Of a stretch of DNA of 64,000 nt, positions 1-7,709 are shown piece by piece (within the stretch, counting starts at the first letter, position 1; the number at the start of each line of letters is the position of its first letter). Origin of the DNA: JAJDUF01 sp965238265. GTDB taxonomy: Bacteria; Chloroflexota; UBA11872; UBA12225; JAJDUF01. A model generated the notes under the pieces. It worked only from the letters and a program-made list of their open reading frames with translations, was not told the DNA's origin and did not search any database. The position numbers and the translations under genes are program-made. The stretch spans positions 2,790,001 to 2,854,000 of the forward strand of contig OZ250185.1 of NCBI GenBank assembly GCA_965238265.1, read 5' to 3'.

Positions 1-1
1 T

Positions 2-310
2 CACGGGCAGAAGCTGGCCGGGGACCGGTTGGTGGACGGGGAATATCAGCCCATCGAGCTGACCACGGCGCCGGACGGCATCCTGAAGGGCTACAGTGCG
101 GTGCTGGCGTTGAGTCTGTGCTGGGATGATAACTGGCCGCGGTTCTACGACCCGGCTACTCGCACCTATCTGGAAAGCTGGCAGGAGGTGGAGGCGGCGC
201 GTGAGGCTGCCGAAGCCCAAGCCGCTATCGAGCGGGCCGCGCGCGCGGTCGCCGAGGCGCGAATACGGCAGCTTGAGGCGGAGTTGCGCCGTCGGCAAGC
301 GGACCGGTAG
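2..310 (+). CDS. Uma2-type (DUF820) endonuclease-like protein, C-terminal part
   Basis: The reading frame is already open at base 2 and the gene starts before the window. The visible residues end a PD-(D/E)xK-like Uma2 domain: a short G-Y-x-x-V-L-x-L stretch, then a W-P-R-F-Y-D-P-A-T-R-T-Y-L segment typical of the family. A charged Ala/Glu/Arg coiled coil follows, ending in alternating Glu/Leu/Arg residues. Such coiled-coil tails are common in the many Uma2 paralogues of Chloroflexota and cyanobacteria. Their cellular role is poorly known. Catalytic residues lie upstream and cannot be checked here. Confidence 0.7.
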   Translation, partial: HGQKLAGDRLVDGEYQPIELTTAPDGILKGYSAVLALSLCWDDNWPRFYDPATRTYLESWQEVEAAREAAEAQAAIERAARAVAEARIRQLEAELRRRQADR

Positions 311-346
311 CCCTGCGCCGATAAGGCCGCGACCAGGGCATCGGCC

Positions 347-387
347 CCCGGCCTCCTCTCCACATGGGAAAGGGCCGGGGATGAGGT
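347..387. repeat. GC-rich inverted repeat (CCGGCC...GGCCGG family)
   Basis: A C-rich arm (CCCGGCCTCCTCTCC) is followed after a short CACATGGGAAA spacer by a G-rich arm (GGGCCGGGGATGAGG). This is the first member of a family that recurs near 6373, 11945, 38489, 41145, 49258 and 55933, and as two copies inside mutS. These are probably non-autonomous REP-like elements. Confidence 0.55.
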
Positions 388-512
388 CAGAGTCAGGCGG
401 TATAATAGGGAGGCCGTTGGGCAACGGCTTGTTGCCGCGGGTGGCGCTTGTGCCCGGCGGCCGCCGTACTACTCTTATAAATCCTTGGCGTTAGACATAA
501 GGAGACGTGGCG

Positions 513-911
513 ATGAACGAGGATGGGCTGAGTAACAAGATCGTGGTCATTGACGGAGACCCGGATATGCAAGATGATCTGGGCTACGAGTTGCGGATGC
601 GCGGGTATCAGCCAATCGCGATGAGACGTGGCGAAGGGGCTTTTGATCTGGTCAAGGAAGAGAAGCCCAACATGGTCATCATGGACGTGGTGCTGCCGGA
701 TACTGACGGTGTAGAGGTGCTCCGCGAGATCGGCACCCATTGGGATACGAAGAAAACCAAGATGATCGTGGCCTCGACGTATCCGTCGCGGATTGACCAC
801 ACCGTCGAAGGCTTGATCACCGCTATATTCCGGAAGCCACTCAGTGAGTGGGAGTTCCTACGCATGTTGGATATCGTGTCGATTGAGATGCTCACCCAGG
901 CTGACCGCTGA
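513..911 (+). CDS. Stand-alone receiver-domain response regulator
   Basis: The 132-residue protein is a single CheY-like receiver domain. The acidic pocket is seen in V-V-I-D-G-D-P-D near the N-terminus, with the phospho-acceptor Asp in V-I-M-D-V-V-L-P-D, the conserved Ser/Thr in I-V-A-S-T and the Lys in F-R-K-P-L-S. No output domain follows, so it probably signals by protein-protein contact. The start is set at the ATG because GGAGA at 501-505 is well spaced for it but too close to the upstream GTG at 507. No histidine kinase lies next to it. Confidence 0.85.
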   Translation: MNEDGLSNKIVVIDGDPDMQDDLGYELRMRGYQPIAMRRGEGAFDLVKEEKPNMVIMDVVLPDTDGVEVLREIGTHWDTKKTKMIVASTYPSRIDHTVEGLITAIFRKPLSEWEFLRMLDIVSIEMLTQADR

Positions 912-1103
912 TCGTGGCGCCCTCCTTGAGGTGCGCGTTCAGCCATTACACAAGTACACAGGGCGGCAACCTGCTCACCGCTGGCGTCCGTCCCTCCAAT
1001 GTCCGTCCATTGGCAAAGTAACGCGCCGCCAAGTATCCTAGTCAGGGCTACTGCGGACAGGCTTGCCAAAGAAACAACTGGGAAGGGAGCGGCAGAAAAG
1101 ACA

Positions 1104-1394
1104 ATGCCCAGTGAAGGTACGGGAGGCTTGCACGGAGCCGGGTCCAACCGTGAACACGAGAGGTCTGCGCGCCCTTCTCCTGCGGGGCGGGCACCCGCTG
1201 CCAGTGTTCCCCGGCCGTTGCTTGCGCTAGGCCGCAGTGAGCTTGGACAATCCATCCTCGAATACGCGCTCGTTATTGCCGTTGTCGCGCTGGTCGTCAT
1301 CGCGATTATCTGGATGATCGGGCCGCAGCTCGCGGCTGTCTTCTCGTCTGTGTACGAAAGCGTGGTCATCATTCCCACACCGCCCAGCGGCTAG
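1104..1394 (+). CDS. Flp/Fap-type pilin-like small protein
   Basis: The C-terminal half carries a class IV prepilin signature, G-Q-S-I-L-E-Y-A-L. Cleavage is expected after the Gly, with Glu at +5 and Tyr at +6, followed by one hydrophobic helix (V-V-A-L-V-V-I-A-I-I-W-M-I). This matches Flp-family pilins of tight-adherence systems. The N-terminal part before the cleavage site is unusually long (about 45 residues) and poorly conserved in appearance. An earlier ATG at 999 would lengthen it further. No tad, cpa or prepilin-peptidase genes are in the window, so it is an orphan here. Confidence 0.65.
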   Translation: MPSEGTGGLHGAGSNREHERSARPSPAGRAPAASVPRPLLALGRSELGQSILEYALVIAVVALVVIAIIWMIGPQLAAVFSSVYESVVIIPTPPSG

Positions 1395-1416
1395 GCGCTG
1401 TTGACATTGCCCGGTC

Positions 1417-1436
1417 ATTCCCGCGAAAGCGGGAAT
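1417..1436. repeat. ATTCCCGCG...CGGGAAT palindrome
   Basis: Perfect 8-base arms ATTCCCGC/GCGGGAAT around GAAA. This widespread dispersed repeat type also occurs near 9236, 37253, 40512 and 50211 with co-varying arms. It lies between the convergent pilin and nucleoside hydrolase genes, where it could also act as a transcript-end hairpin. Confidence 0.7.
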
Positions 1437-1535
1437 CCGGAGCGCACTCGCTTGTGCGTCCCTGGCGTCTCTCCATACCGTCGCCATGCGTTCGCGCGCC
1501 TCGGCCCATTTGCCGTGTGCCGCCTGGCCCCGTCG

Positions 1536-2432
1536 TTAGCCTGGCGTGATGACCGCTAGGAGATGGGCAACCAAGGCCGCGGGCCGGATAGCCATGGAGG
1601 CTGCGCCGTTCGGCGTGGCCTGTGGATCGAAGTGGAGTTGGGTGTGATCGTCGCCGGCGCGTGTGAGGGCGAAGCGCCCGCGCTGTAGGGTGATGAACTC
1701 GTCGGTATAGCCGAGAGTCAGCGTGGCCGGGTCGTACATTGAGGTAGCCTGGCGCCGAAGCTCCTGCAGATACAAGCCGAGCATGGCCGCCACCGCCATA
1801 CACGCCGGGTCGCCGGTGGCGTGCAGCGTAGCGCGCTCCGTCTCACCGAGGCGGGCCTGCCGCGTGACTTCATACGTACCGATCCATAGTGGGCAGCCGC
1901 TCTCGATGACGACCTGTGTCGCCGCCGCATCGCTGTTGAAGTTGTACTCACCCAGCGCCGCGTGCTCACCGAGGCGTCCCCCCATGAGGATCAGCGCCCG
2001 CAGGCGCCGGGCCAGGCGCGGTTCGCGGCGCAACGCGGCAGCGACGTTGGTCAGCGGGCCGATGGCCACGAGCACCGGCAGCTCCGGGGCTGAGAGCACC
2101 GTCTCGATCAGGAAGTCCACGCCGGGCTGCGGGTGCAGCGCGGCCTCTAGGTGCTCCCATTCGTTGAGGTCTACGTAACCTTGGCCGGAGGTGAGCAGGC
2201 GACCGGGGTCCCGGCCGGCGAGCGTGATCCCCTCCCCGACTGCGACCGGCACGTCGCTCTGGCCCGCGGTGTCGAGCAGTTTGCGAGCAATGAGGGCGCG
2301 CTCCTGGACCGGACCGTACACGGTCGTCACGCCCAGCAGCTCTACCGCCGGCTGGCGAGCGGCGAGCAGCAAGGCGAAGGCATCGTCTACGTCGTCGCCG
2401 ATGTCCGTATCGAGTAGGAGCGGAACAGTCAT
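1536..2432 (-). CDS. Inosine/uridine-preferring nucleoside hydrolase
   Basis: The 298-residue protein has the family's N-terminal calcium-binding Asp cluster, D-T-D-I-G-D-D-V-D-D-A (residues 8-18). A later A-I-G-P-L-T-N-V-A-A-A segment and an L-I-L-M-G-G segment also fit the fold. Nucleoside hydrolases cleave the N-glycosidic bond of ribonucleosides in the cytoplasm, feeding purine/pyrimidine and ribose salvage. The ATG at 2430-2432 gives the family's usual length. The reading frame stays open far upstream, but that part crosses a palindromic repeat and is antisense to proS. Substrate preference cannot be told from sequence alone. Confidence 0.88.
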   Translation of the reverse strand: MTVPLLLDTDIGDDVDDAFALLLAARQPAVELLGVTTVYGPVQERALIARKLLDTAGQSDVPVAVGEGITLAGRDPGRLLTSGQGYVDLNEWEHLEAALHPQPGVDFLIETVLSAPELPVLVAIGPLTNVAAALRREPRLARRLRALILMGGRLGEHAALGEYNFNSDAAATQVVIESGCPLWIGTYEVTRQARLGETERATLHATGDPACMAVAAMLGLYLQELRRQATSMYDPATLTLGYTDEFITLQRGRFALTRAGDDHTQLHFDPQATPNGAASMAIRPAALVAHLLAVITPG

Positions 2433-2442
2433 GTTTGGCGTG

Positions 2443-2485
2443 CCAGAGCCGCACCACCTATTTTCATCTGATTGTGCGGCTCTGG
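2443..2485 (+). repeat. Palindromic element, loop type CACC-N11-GATT
   Basis: Perfect 12-base arms CCAGAGCCGCAC and GTGCGGCTCTGG flank the 19-base loop CACCTATTTTCATCTGATT. It sits immediately upstream of the nucleoside hydrolase start. Related copies are at 16043, 16441, 17753, 23697 and 35211, with a decayed copy at 32088. Confidence 0.8.
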
Positions 2486-2696
2486 TGTCGCCACCTCCCT
2501 CGCAGCATTGCGCTGACCACAGTGTACCGCTCCGCAGACTGCGCCGGCCGGCGCTGCCGCGTGTCCGTGCATCAGGTGTGGCAGTGGTGAATGAGGGCGC
2601 GCTTGAGCTATGATGATCGTGGACCAGGGCCAATACGGCTCCGCTCGGCGTTCGGGAGCCTCGGCCCAATCCTAACGATCCTCCAAGGGGGAAGCA

Positions 2697-4478
2697 GTGC
2701 GTCTCTCTCGCCTTTTCGGCCGCACCCAGCGGGAAGTCCCGGCTGATGCCGATACCATCAGCCACCAGCTCATGCTCCGCGCCGGCCTCATTCAGCAGCT
2801 CGCCGCCGGCGTGTACAGCTTGCTTCCGCTGGCACTCCGGGTGGAGCAGAAGATTGGGCAGATCATCCGCGAAGAGATGAATGCTGCCGGCGGGCAGGAG
2901 TTGCTGATGCCGGTGGTGCAGCCTATCGAGCTGTGGCGCGAATCCGGTCGCGATACGGTCATGGGGGATGTCCTGTTTCGCCTTAAGGATCGCCGCGAGC
3001 GGCTGCTGTGCCTCGGGCCAACGCATGAAGAGGTGATTACCGATCTTGTGCGGCGCACGGTGCGTAGCTACCGGGACTTACCGTTGCGGCTCTATCAGAT
3101 TCAGACGAAGTTCCGCGACGAGCCACGCTCCCGCGCCGGCCTGATCCGCGGTCGCGAGTTCTCCATGAAGGACCTCTATTCGTTCGACACCGACGAGGCG
3201 GCGCTGGACCGCTCCTACCAAGCCATGTACCGGGCCTATCAGCGCATCTTCGCCCGCTCTGGCCTTTCCACGATCCCGGTGGAGGCCGACAGTGGTGCCA
3301 TCGGGGGCAAAGAGAGTGTCGAGTTTGTCATGCTCGCGGATAGCGGGGAAGACCAGATCGTTCGTTGCGCCAGCTGCGGCTACGCCGCCAACTTGGAGCG
3401 TGCGGAATTTGTCCGTGAGGTGGTTGACGAGTTGCCAAAGCCGCTTGAGGAGATCGCGACCCCGGGCGTCAAGACGATTGAGGACTTGGCTACCTTCCTC
3501 CGTATTCCCCAAAGCCGCACGTTGAAGGCCGTGTTCTATAGCTGTACCCGCGCCCGCGAGGACGGTACCGGCGTGACGGAGCCGGAGCTGGTGTTCGTGG
3601 CGATCCGTGGCGACATACCGGTCAACGAAATCAAGCTCACCAACGCGCTCAAGTGCGTAGACCTGTGGCTGGCGACCGACGAGGAAGTGCTGCAGGCGGG
3701 ACTGGTGGCCGGGTCAGCGTCACCCGTCGGCTTGCGGGACGTGCGCGTGGTAGTAGATACCTCGGTCCCCGAGGCCGGTAATCTGGTAGCGGGCGCCAAC
3801 CGCCCGGACACGCACCTCCGCAACGTTCGCTACGGCCGCGACTACACGGCCAATAGCGTGGTGGACATCGGTTCCGCGCGTGCCGGCGACCGCTGCGTGT
3901 ACTGCGACGGCACGCTGACTTTGGCCCGCGGCATCGAAGTGGGCCACGTGTTCAAGCTCGGACTGGTCTACAGTGAAAAGATGGGCGCGCGTTACCTAGG
4001 CACGGACGGTGTGGAGCAGCCCATATGGATGGGCTGCTATGGCATTGGCCACTCGCGGATGATCGCCTCGGCGATTGAGCAGAGCCATGACAGCAAGGGG
4101 ATCATCTGGCCGGCGCCAATTGCTCCCTACGACGTGCATGTGGTCGGCCTGAACCTGAATCGTGAGCCGGTGGCCACCGTGGCCGAACGGCTCTACGCGG
4201 ACTTGCAGGCTGCCGGCCTATCCGTGCTCTACGATGATCGCGCCGAAAGCCCGGGGGTCAAGTTCAATGATGCCGACCTGCTCGGTATGCCCCTGCGTCT
4301 GACGGTCAGCCCCCGCAATCTGAAGGCGGATGCAGTCGAGTTCAAGCGCCGCACCGAAGACGAGACGTGGCTCATGCCGCTCGACGAAACCCCGGCGGCA
4401 GCGCGGACGGAGCTACGGGCACAGCGCGATGCGGCGCTGGCCGCGGCGGCCGCCATCGGGCCACCGTTGAGCGACTGA
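2697..4478 (+). CDS. proS: Prolyl-tRNA synthetase, bacterial type
   Basis: This class II aminoacyl-tRNA synthetase charges tRNA-Pro with proline in the cytoplasm. Motif 2 is seen as K-F-R-D-E-P-R-S-R-A-G-L, followed by R-E-F-S-M-K-D. The central part (about residues 230-390) is the YbaK-like editing insertion of bacterial ProRS. Motif 3 is G-I-G-H-S-R-M-I-A-S-A-I-E-Q, and a C-terminal anticodon-binding domain follows. The length of 593 residues is normal for this type. The GTG start at 2697 follows AAGGGGGA. The stop overlaps the next gene's ATG (TGATG), so the oxidoreductase is probably translated from the same transcript. Confidence 0.96.
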   Translation: MRLSRLFGRTQREVPADADTISHQLMLRAGLIQQLAAGVYSLLPLALRVEQKIGQIIREEMNAAGGQELLMPVVQPIELWRESGRDTVMGDVLFRLKDRRERLLCLGPTHEEVITDLVRRTVRSYRDLPLRLYQIQTKFRDEPRSRAGLIRGREFSMKDLYSFDTDEAALDRSYQAMYRAYQRIFARSGLSTIPVEADSGAIGGKESVEFVMLADSGEDQIVRCASCGYAANLERAEFVREVVDELPKPLEEIATPGVKTIEDLATFLRIPQSRTLKAVFYSCTRAREDGTGVTEPELVFVAIRGDIPVNEIKLTNALKCVDLWLATDEEVLQAGLVAGSASPVGLRDVRVVVDTSVPEAGNLVAGANRPDTHLRNVRYGRDYTANSVVDIGSARAGDRCVYCDGTLTLARGIEVGHVFKLGLVYSEKMGARYLGTDGVEQPIWMGCYGIGHSRMIASAIEQSHDSKGIIWPAPIAPYDVHVVGLNLNREPVATVAERLYADLQAAGLSVLYDDRAESPGVKFNDADLLGMPLRLTVSPRNLKADAVEFKRRTEDETWLMPLDETPAAARTELRAQRDAALAAAAAIGPPLSD

Positions 4479-5554
4479 TGGCCGGTACCAACCGTCCCCT
4501 ACGCATTGCCGTCGCCGGGGTTGGCTCGTTCACGCAGCGCGTCATCCTGCCGGGGTTGGCGGCGTGCGCGGACGCCGAGCTGGTGGCGCTCTTCGGGCCG
4601 ACCCGCGCCAAAACGCAGCGTATCGCCGCGCAATACGGTGTGGGTGCCGTGTACGACGATTATGTCGAGCTATTGGCGCAGATGCCGCTCGACGCGGTGT
4701 TCGTTGCCACGCCCAACGACGCTCATCACCCGCTGGTCATGGCTGCGCTAGAGCGCGGCCTGGCGGTGGCCTGCGAGAAGCCGCTGGCGCCGACGGTGGC
4801 CCAAGCCCGCGAGATGCACGCGGCGGCCACGCAACGCGGCGTGCCGACGGCGGTCAACTTCTCGTACCGGTCGAGCACAACCTATCGGCAGGTGGCGCAG
4901 CTCCTCGCTGCCGAACAGCTCGGCTCGATCTATCATTTCAGCGTCCTGTTTCTCCAGGGCGTCAAGGCTGACCCGGCACAGCCGCTCGTGTGGCGGATGC
5001 AGGCGGAGCGCGGCGGCGGCACGGTGCTGGATGTCGGCACGCACATGCTGGACCTCTTGCGGTGGTGGTTTGGTGACATTGCCGCCGTGTGTGCCCAGGC
5101 GCAGATCGTTGTTGGCGAACGCGCCGGGCTACAAGGAGGCCGCGCACGAGTTACCGCCGACGACACGGCCTCCTGCCTCGTGCGCTTGCAGAACGGCGTG
5201 ACCGGGCTGATGCAGTTGAGCCAAGTGGCCCACGGTCGTCAGACCTATCGGCACGTGGCCATATACGGTAGCACCGGTAGTGTCGTGGCGATTGACGAGC
5301 GCCAGACCACGTCCGAGGTCTATGTTGCCAAGCCTGGCGGCAGCTTCGCGCTACTGCCGCCGCCGCCCGCGCTCGACGTGTCCTATGACGACTATCCCGC
5401 TTTCCATCTCGCGCGTATCGTGCGTACACTAAAAGGAGAGCGTACCGACTTTCCTACCTTTGCCGACGGCCTACGGGCACAGGAGGCTGCCGAGGCCGTG
5501 CTGGCCTCGTCTTGGGAGCGTCGCTGGGTCGAGCTATCGAGGGACGTGTACTGA
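4478..5554 (+). CDS. Gfo/Idh/MocA family oxidoreductase
   Basis: The 358-residue protein begins with a Rossmann NAD(P) site (V-A-G-V-G-S-F-T) and has the family's catalytic E-K-P motif in A-C-E-K-P-L-A-P-T. Further on it has G-G-T-V-L-D-V-G-T-H-M-L-D-L-L-R, which holds the usual Asp-x-x-x-His substrate pair. These enzymes oxidise or reduce sugars, inositols or related alcohols; the specific substrate is unknown. The ATG overlaps the proS stop, so translation is likely coupled. No sugar operon surrounds it. Confidence 0.88.
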   Translation: MAGTNRPLRIAVAGVGSFTQRVILPGLAACADAELVALFGPTRAKTQRIAAQYGVGAVYDDYVELLAQMPLDAVFVATPNDAHHPLVMAALERGLAVACEKPLAPTVAQAREMHAAATQRGVPTAVNFSYRSSTTYRQVAQLLAAEQLGSIYHFSVLFLQGVKADPAQPLVWRMQAERGGGTVLDVGTHMLDLLRWWFGDIAAVCAQAQIVVGERAGLQGGRARVTADDTASCLVRLQNGVTGLMQLSQVAHGRQTYRHVAIYGSTGSVVAIDERQTTSEVYVAKPGGSFALLPPPPALDVSYDDYPAFHLARIVRTLKGERTDFPTFADGLRAQEAAEAVLASSWERRWVELSRDVY

Positions 5555-5591
5555 TGCGGCAGCAGCACGCCAACGGAAAGGATGAAGACCA

Positions 5592-5822
5592 ATGACCACG
5601 ACCGAACTCAACGTGCCGGATGTCTCGTGCGACCATTGCGCGCACGCGATCACACAGGCGCTGGCGCCGCAGCCGGGCATCGCCGCGGTGCAGGTGGACG
5701 TTGCCGGGAAGCGGGTCACCGTGGAGTATGACGAGCGCCTGATGGCCCTAACGCGCATCGAGACGCTGCTCGACGAGGAAGGCTACCCAGTCGAGAGCGG
5801 CGCCGCCGGCTCGGTAGCATGA
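5592..5822 (+). CDS. Heavy-metal-associated (HMA, CopZ-like) domain protein
   Basis: This 76-residue single-domain protein has the HMA fold pattern, with the metal-binding loop V-S-C-D-H-C-A-H-A-I near the N-terminus and a C-terminal E-G-Y-P-V segment. The CxxC pair binds Cu(I) or a similar soft metal, and such proteins act as cytoplasmic metallochaperones. The first position of the usual G-M-x-C-x-x-C motif is Asp-Val-Ser here, a mild deviation. Its stop codon overlaps the lspA start (ATGA). No copper ATPase is adjacent. Confidence 0.85.
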   Translation: MTTTELNVPDVSCDHCAHAITQALAPQPGIAAVQVDVAGKRVTVEYDERLMALTRIETLLDEEGYPVESGAAGSVA

Positions 5823-6370
5823 TGAGTGATATGGTGCCCTCTGCCCAGCGGCCGGGGGTGAGCGAGGGTGGCGCGTCAATAGCGGCCCAGTCGTGGGACT
5901 CGGCGGCCAGACGCTATGGGTTTCTGGTCGCCGCCGCCGTGATCCTGTGCCTGCTGGACCAGTTGACCAAATACGTCGTCACCGTCACGATTGGTCCGGC
6001 CGGCGCCGACCCCGGACGGGAGATCGTCGTCGTGCCGGGGCTGGTGTTCCTCCGCTACGTGCAGAACACCGGGATGGCCTTTGGCCTGTTCCGCGACCTC
6101 GGAGACCTGTTTATCCCGATAGCACTCGCCATCATGACCGCTGTGGTGTTCTACTATCGGGCGCTCCGCGGTCGCGCGTTCCTGCTCCGCAGCGCGTTGG
6201 CGCTACAGATGGGCGGCGCCCTCGGCAATTTGCTCGATCGCGTGCGGCTGGGTTACGTCGTTGACTTCATCGCGGTTCCAGGGTTCAGCGTCTTCAACCT
6301 GGCCGATAGCGCCATCACCGTGGGCGTGACCGCGCTGATCCTGCTCTTGCTGTTCCGGCCCGACGGCTGA
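5819..6370 (+). CDS. lspA: Lipoprotein signal peptidase (signal peptidase II)
   Basis: This inner-membrane aspartyl peptidase removes signal peptides from prolipoproteins. Four hydrophobic helices are visible. The two catalytic Asp residues are in L-G-Y-V-V-D-F-I and F-N-L-A-D-S-A-I-T, preceded by G-G-A-L-G-N-L-L-D-R and Y-V-Q-N-T-G-M-A-F-G. The length of 183 residues is slightly above average because of a soluble N-terminal extension of about 30 residues. The ATG at 5819 overlaps the upstream stop; a second ATG at 5822 is equally possible. A lipoprotein substrate (binding protein at 11994-13307) is in the same window. Confidence 0.93.
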   Translation: MMSDMVPSAQRPGVSEGGASIAAQSWDSAARRYGFLVAAAVILCLLDQLTKYVVTVTIGPAGADPGREIVVVPGLVFLRYVQNTGMAFGLFRDLGDLFIPIALAIMTAVVFYYRALRGRAFLLRSALALQMGGALGNLLDRVRLGYVVDFIAVPGFSVFNLADSAITVGVTALILLLLFRPDG

Positions 6371-6372
6371 AC

Positions 6373-6509
6373 GGACCTAACCCCCACCCCCCTCCCTGAA
6401 GGGAAGGGGCTAAAGGCCGTCGGGCTGACTGCTTTCCCCGGAGGGCAGCGGCGGCCGGCCGCCGCCACGACTCCCCTTCCCTGGAGGGAAGGGGCCGGGG
6501 GTTAGGTCC
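6373..6509. repeat. Long inverted repeat with GGACCTAACCCCC ends
   Basis: The outer arms GGACCTAACCCCC (6373-6385) and GGGGGTTAGGTCC (6497-6509) are perfect complements. Inside are two CTCCCT..AGGGAAGGGG-type hairpins and a GGCGGCCGGCCGCC palindrome. The whole 137-base unit looks like a composite of two dispersed repeats in opposite orientation. It fills the space between lspA and the next gene. Confidence 0.75.
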
Positions 6510-6565
6510 AACCTGCCTCCCGCCGAAAACCCACCCCTGTCAGGGCCAAGACTCCCCCTCAGCAC

Positions 6566-6823
6566 CTAGCGCTGCCACGCGAGACGCAGCAGCCACACTC
6601 CTACCGATATGAGCAGCACGATGGCGAGGATGGGTCGTGGGCCGGGCAGGGGCAAGCCGGGCATTGCGAGGGCGAGGCCCAGGCCCAACGACACAATCCC
6701 GACGACCGTGAGCAGCCACTGCAAGAGCGGTCGTCGCCAGGTAGGCCGCTCTTCAGCGTCGTCGCCCTCGTCCGGCTCGTCCCAGGGGTCTTCTTCGAGA
6801 TAGGCCGACATGTTTCTGGCCAA
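6566..6823 (-). CDS. Small membrane protein of unknown function
   Basis: I do not recognise a family. The 85-residue protein has an acidic N-terminus (E-E-D-P-W-D-E-P-D-E-G-D-D), a short basic linker and two hydrophobic segments separated by P-G-P-R-P. It is therefore probably a two-helix inner-membrane protein. The start is uncertain: a TTG at 6823 is well placed after GGTGAG (6835-6840), whereas the ATG at 6811 is too far from it. It is followed by an inverted repeat rather than another gene. Confidence 0.5.
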   Translation of the reverse strand: MARNMSAYLEEDPWDEPDEGDDAEERPTWRRPLLQWLLTVVGIVSLGLGLALAMPGLPLPGPRPILAIVLLISVGVWLLRLAWQR

Positions 6824-6927
6824 TCGCGCCAGAGCTCACCTTTACAGATCATTGATAAGGCAGGGCGGGCGGCCAACCCCGAGATGACATTGGTTGATTG
6901 CTTACTGGACAAACGAAGAAAGGGTGA

Positions 6928-7590
6928 CTATTGGGTGGCATTGTTCATTGCCCACAGGCAGCCAGGCGGGCGACAGTTCTCCAGCATATCCGATATGCAT
7001 TTGTCTAATATATCATGAACATGTCTTATCTCATAGAGCACATTTCCTGGATTAGGGGATACCAATTCGGTTGCTTTGTTCAACGTCGGGTGACTACGGT
7101 CGCTTAACTTTTCCCACATGTTCTTCAATCTTGGGTGGTGACTTCTGCCGTCCACTCTGTTTTCCTTCAATAGACAGTTCAACATTTGACCTGTAGTTCG
7201 ATTCTTGATACCCAAACCTTTCGCAGACTGCTTGTTTGGGATGCCGTATACCTCTACTTTAATCCTATCAACATAGTCCGGTTTGATCTGGGCATATTCG
7301 TATACAATGCAACATTCTAAAGGAACTCTAAGCAGATTCATTGCACTGCTCGTCCTGCCAGTCATTAGTAGTATAGTTGCAGACTCCAAGTTGTGCAGAG
7401 CATCCACAAACCAAACTCGGAAAACCGTGCAGAAGTCTGTGGTGCAGGTCGCAGACTTTAATTTGCTCGCCGTGTTTCGTATGGGATCCCGAGCGCTCGA
7501 TAAGTCGGTACGTAAGGCAGCGACGTGCGGCCTTACTGACTCGAGTATGTCAACTGGGACCCACGTTGGTAACGGAGGCTCTCTACTCAT
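6928..7590 (-). CDS. Hypothetical protein, helical, low-GC accessory gene
   Basis: The gene has clearly lower GC and more A/T-ending codons than its neighbours, which suggests horizontal transfer. The 220-residue product appears all-helical. The segment A-L-H-N-L-E-S-A, then S-A-M-N-L-L-R-V-P-L-E-C, recalls DUF5677/HEPN-like proteins, where an amphipathic helix carries L-L-R-x-x-L-E. A later S-D-R-S-H-P-T-L could hold a His-containing active or binding site. I cannot assign a function; the HEPN-like reading is a weak pattern match. It lies alone between the small membrane protein and trxB. Confidence 0.6.
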   Translation of the reverse strand: MSREPPLPTWVPVDILESVRPHVAALRTDLSSARDPIRNTASKLKSATCTTDFCTVFRVWFVDALHNLESATILLMTGRTSSAMNLLRVPLECCIVYEYAQIKPDYVDRIKVEVYGIPNKQSAKGLGIKNRTTGQMLNCLLKENRVDGRSHHPRLKNMWEKLSDRSHPTLNKATELVSPNPGNVLYEIRHVHDILDKCISDMLENCRPPGCLWAMNNATQ

Positions 7591-7709
7591 ACCTTCACCA
7601 ACGTGAACGGTGAAAGACTAGCATGTTCTGCAAGGCGACCGCTAAGCGGTGTGCTCCAAACAATCATGTTTGCCGCGGTCTTTAGTGCCGCGTCTTTTTC
7701 GCCCTGCCA

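Noticed and set aside
2540..2696. Possible T-box leader before proS
   Set aside because: I could not find the conserved T-box sequence or a proline specifier hairpin.
7672..7702. CGCGG...CCGCG stem followed by TCTTTTT, like a terminator
   Set aside because: It is oriented on the plus strand, where no gene ends; both neighbouring genes are on the minus strand.
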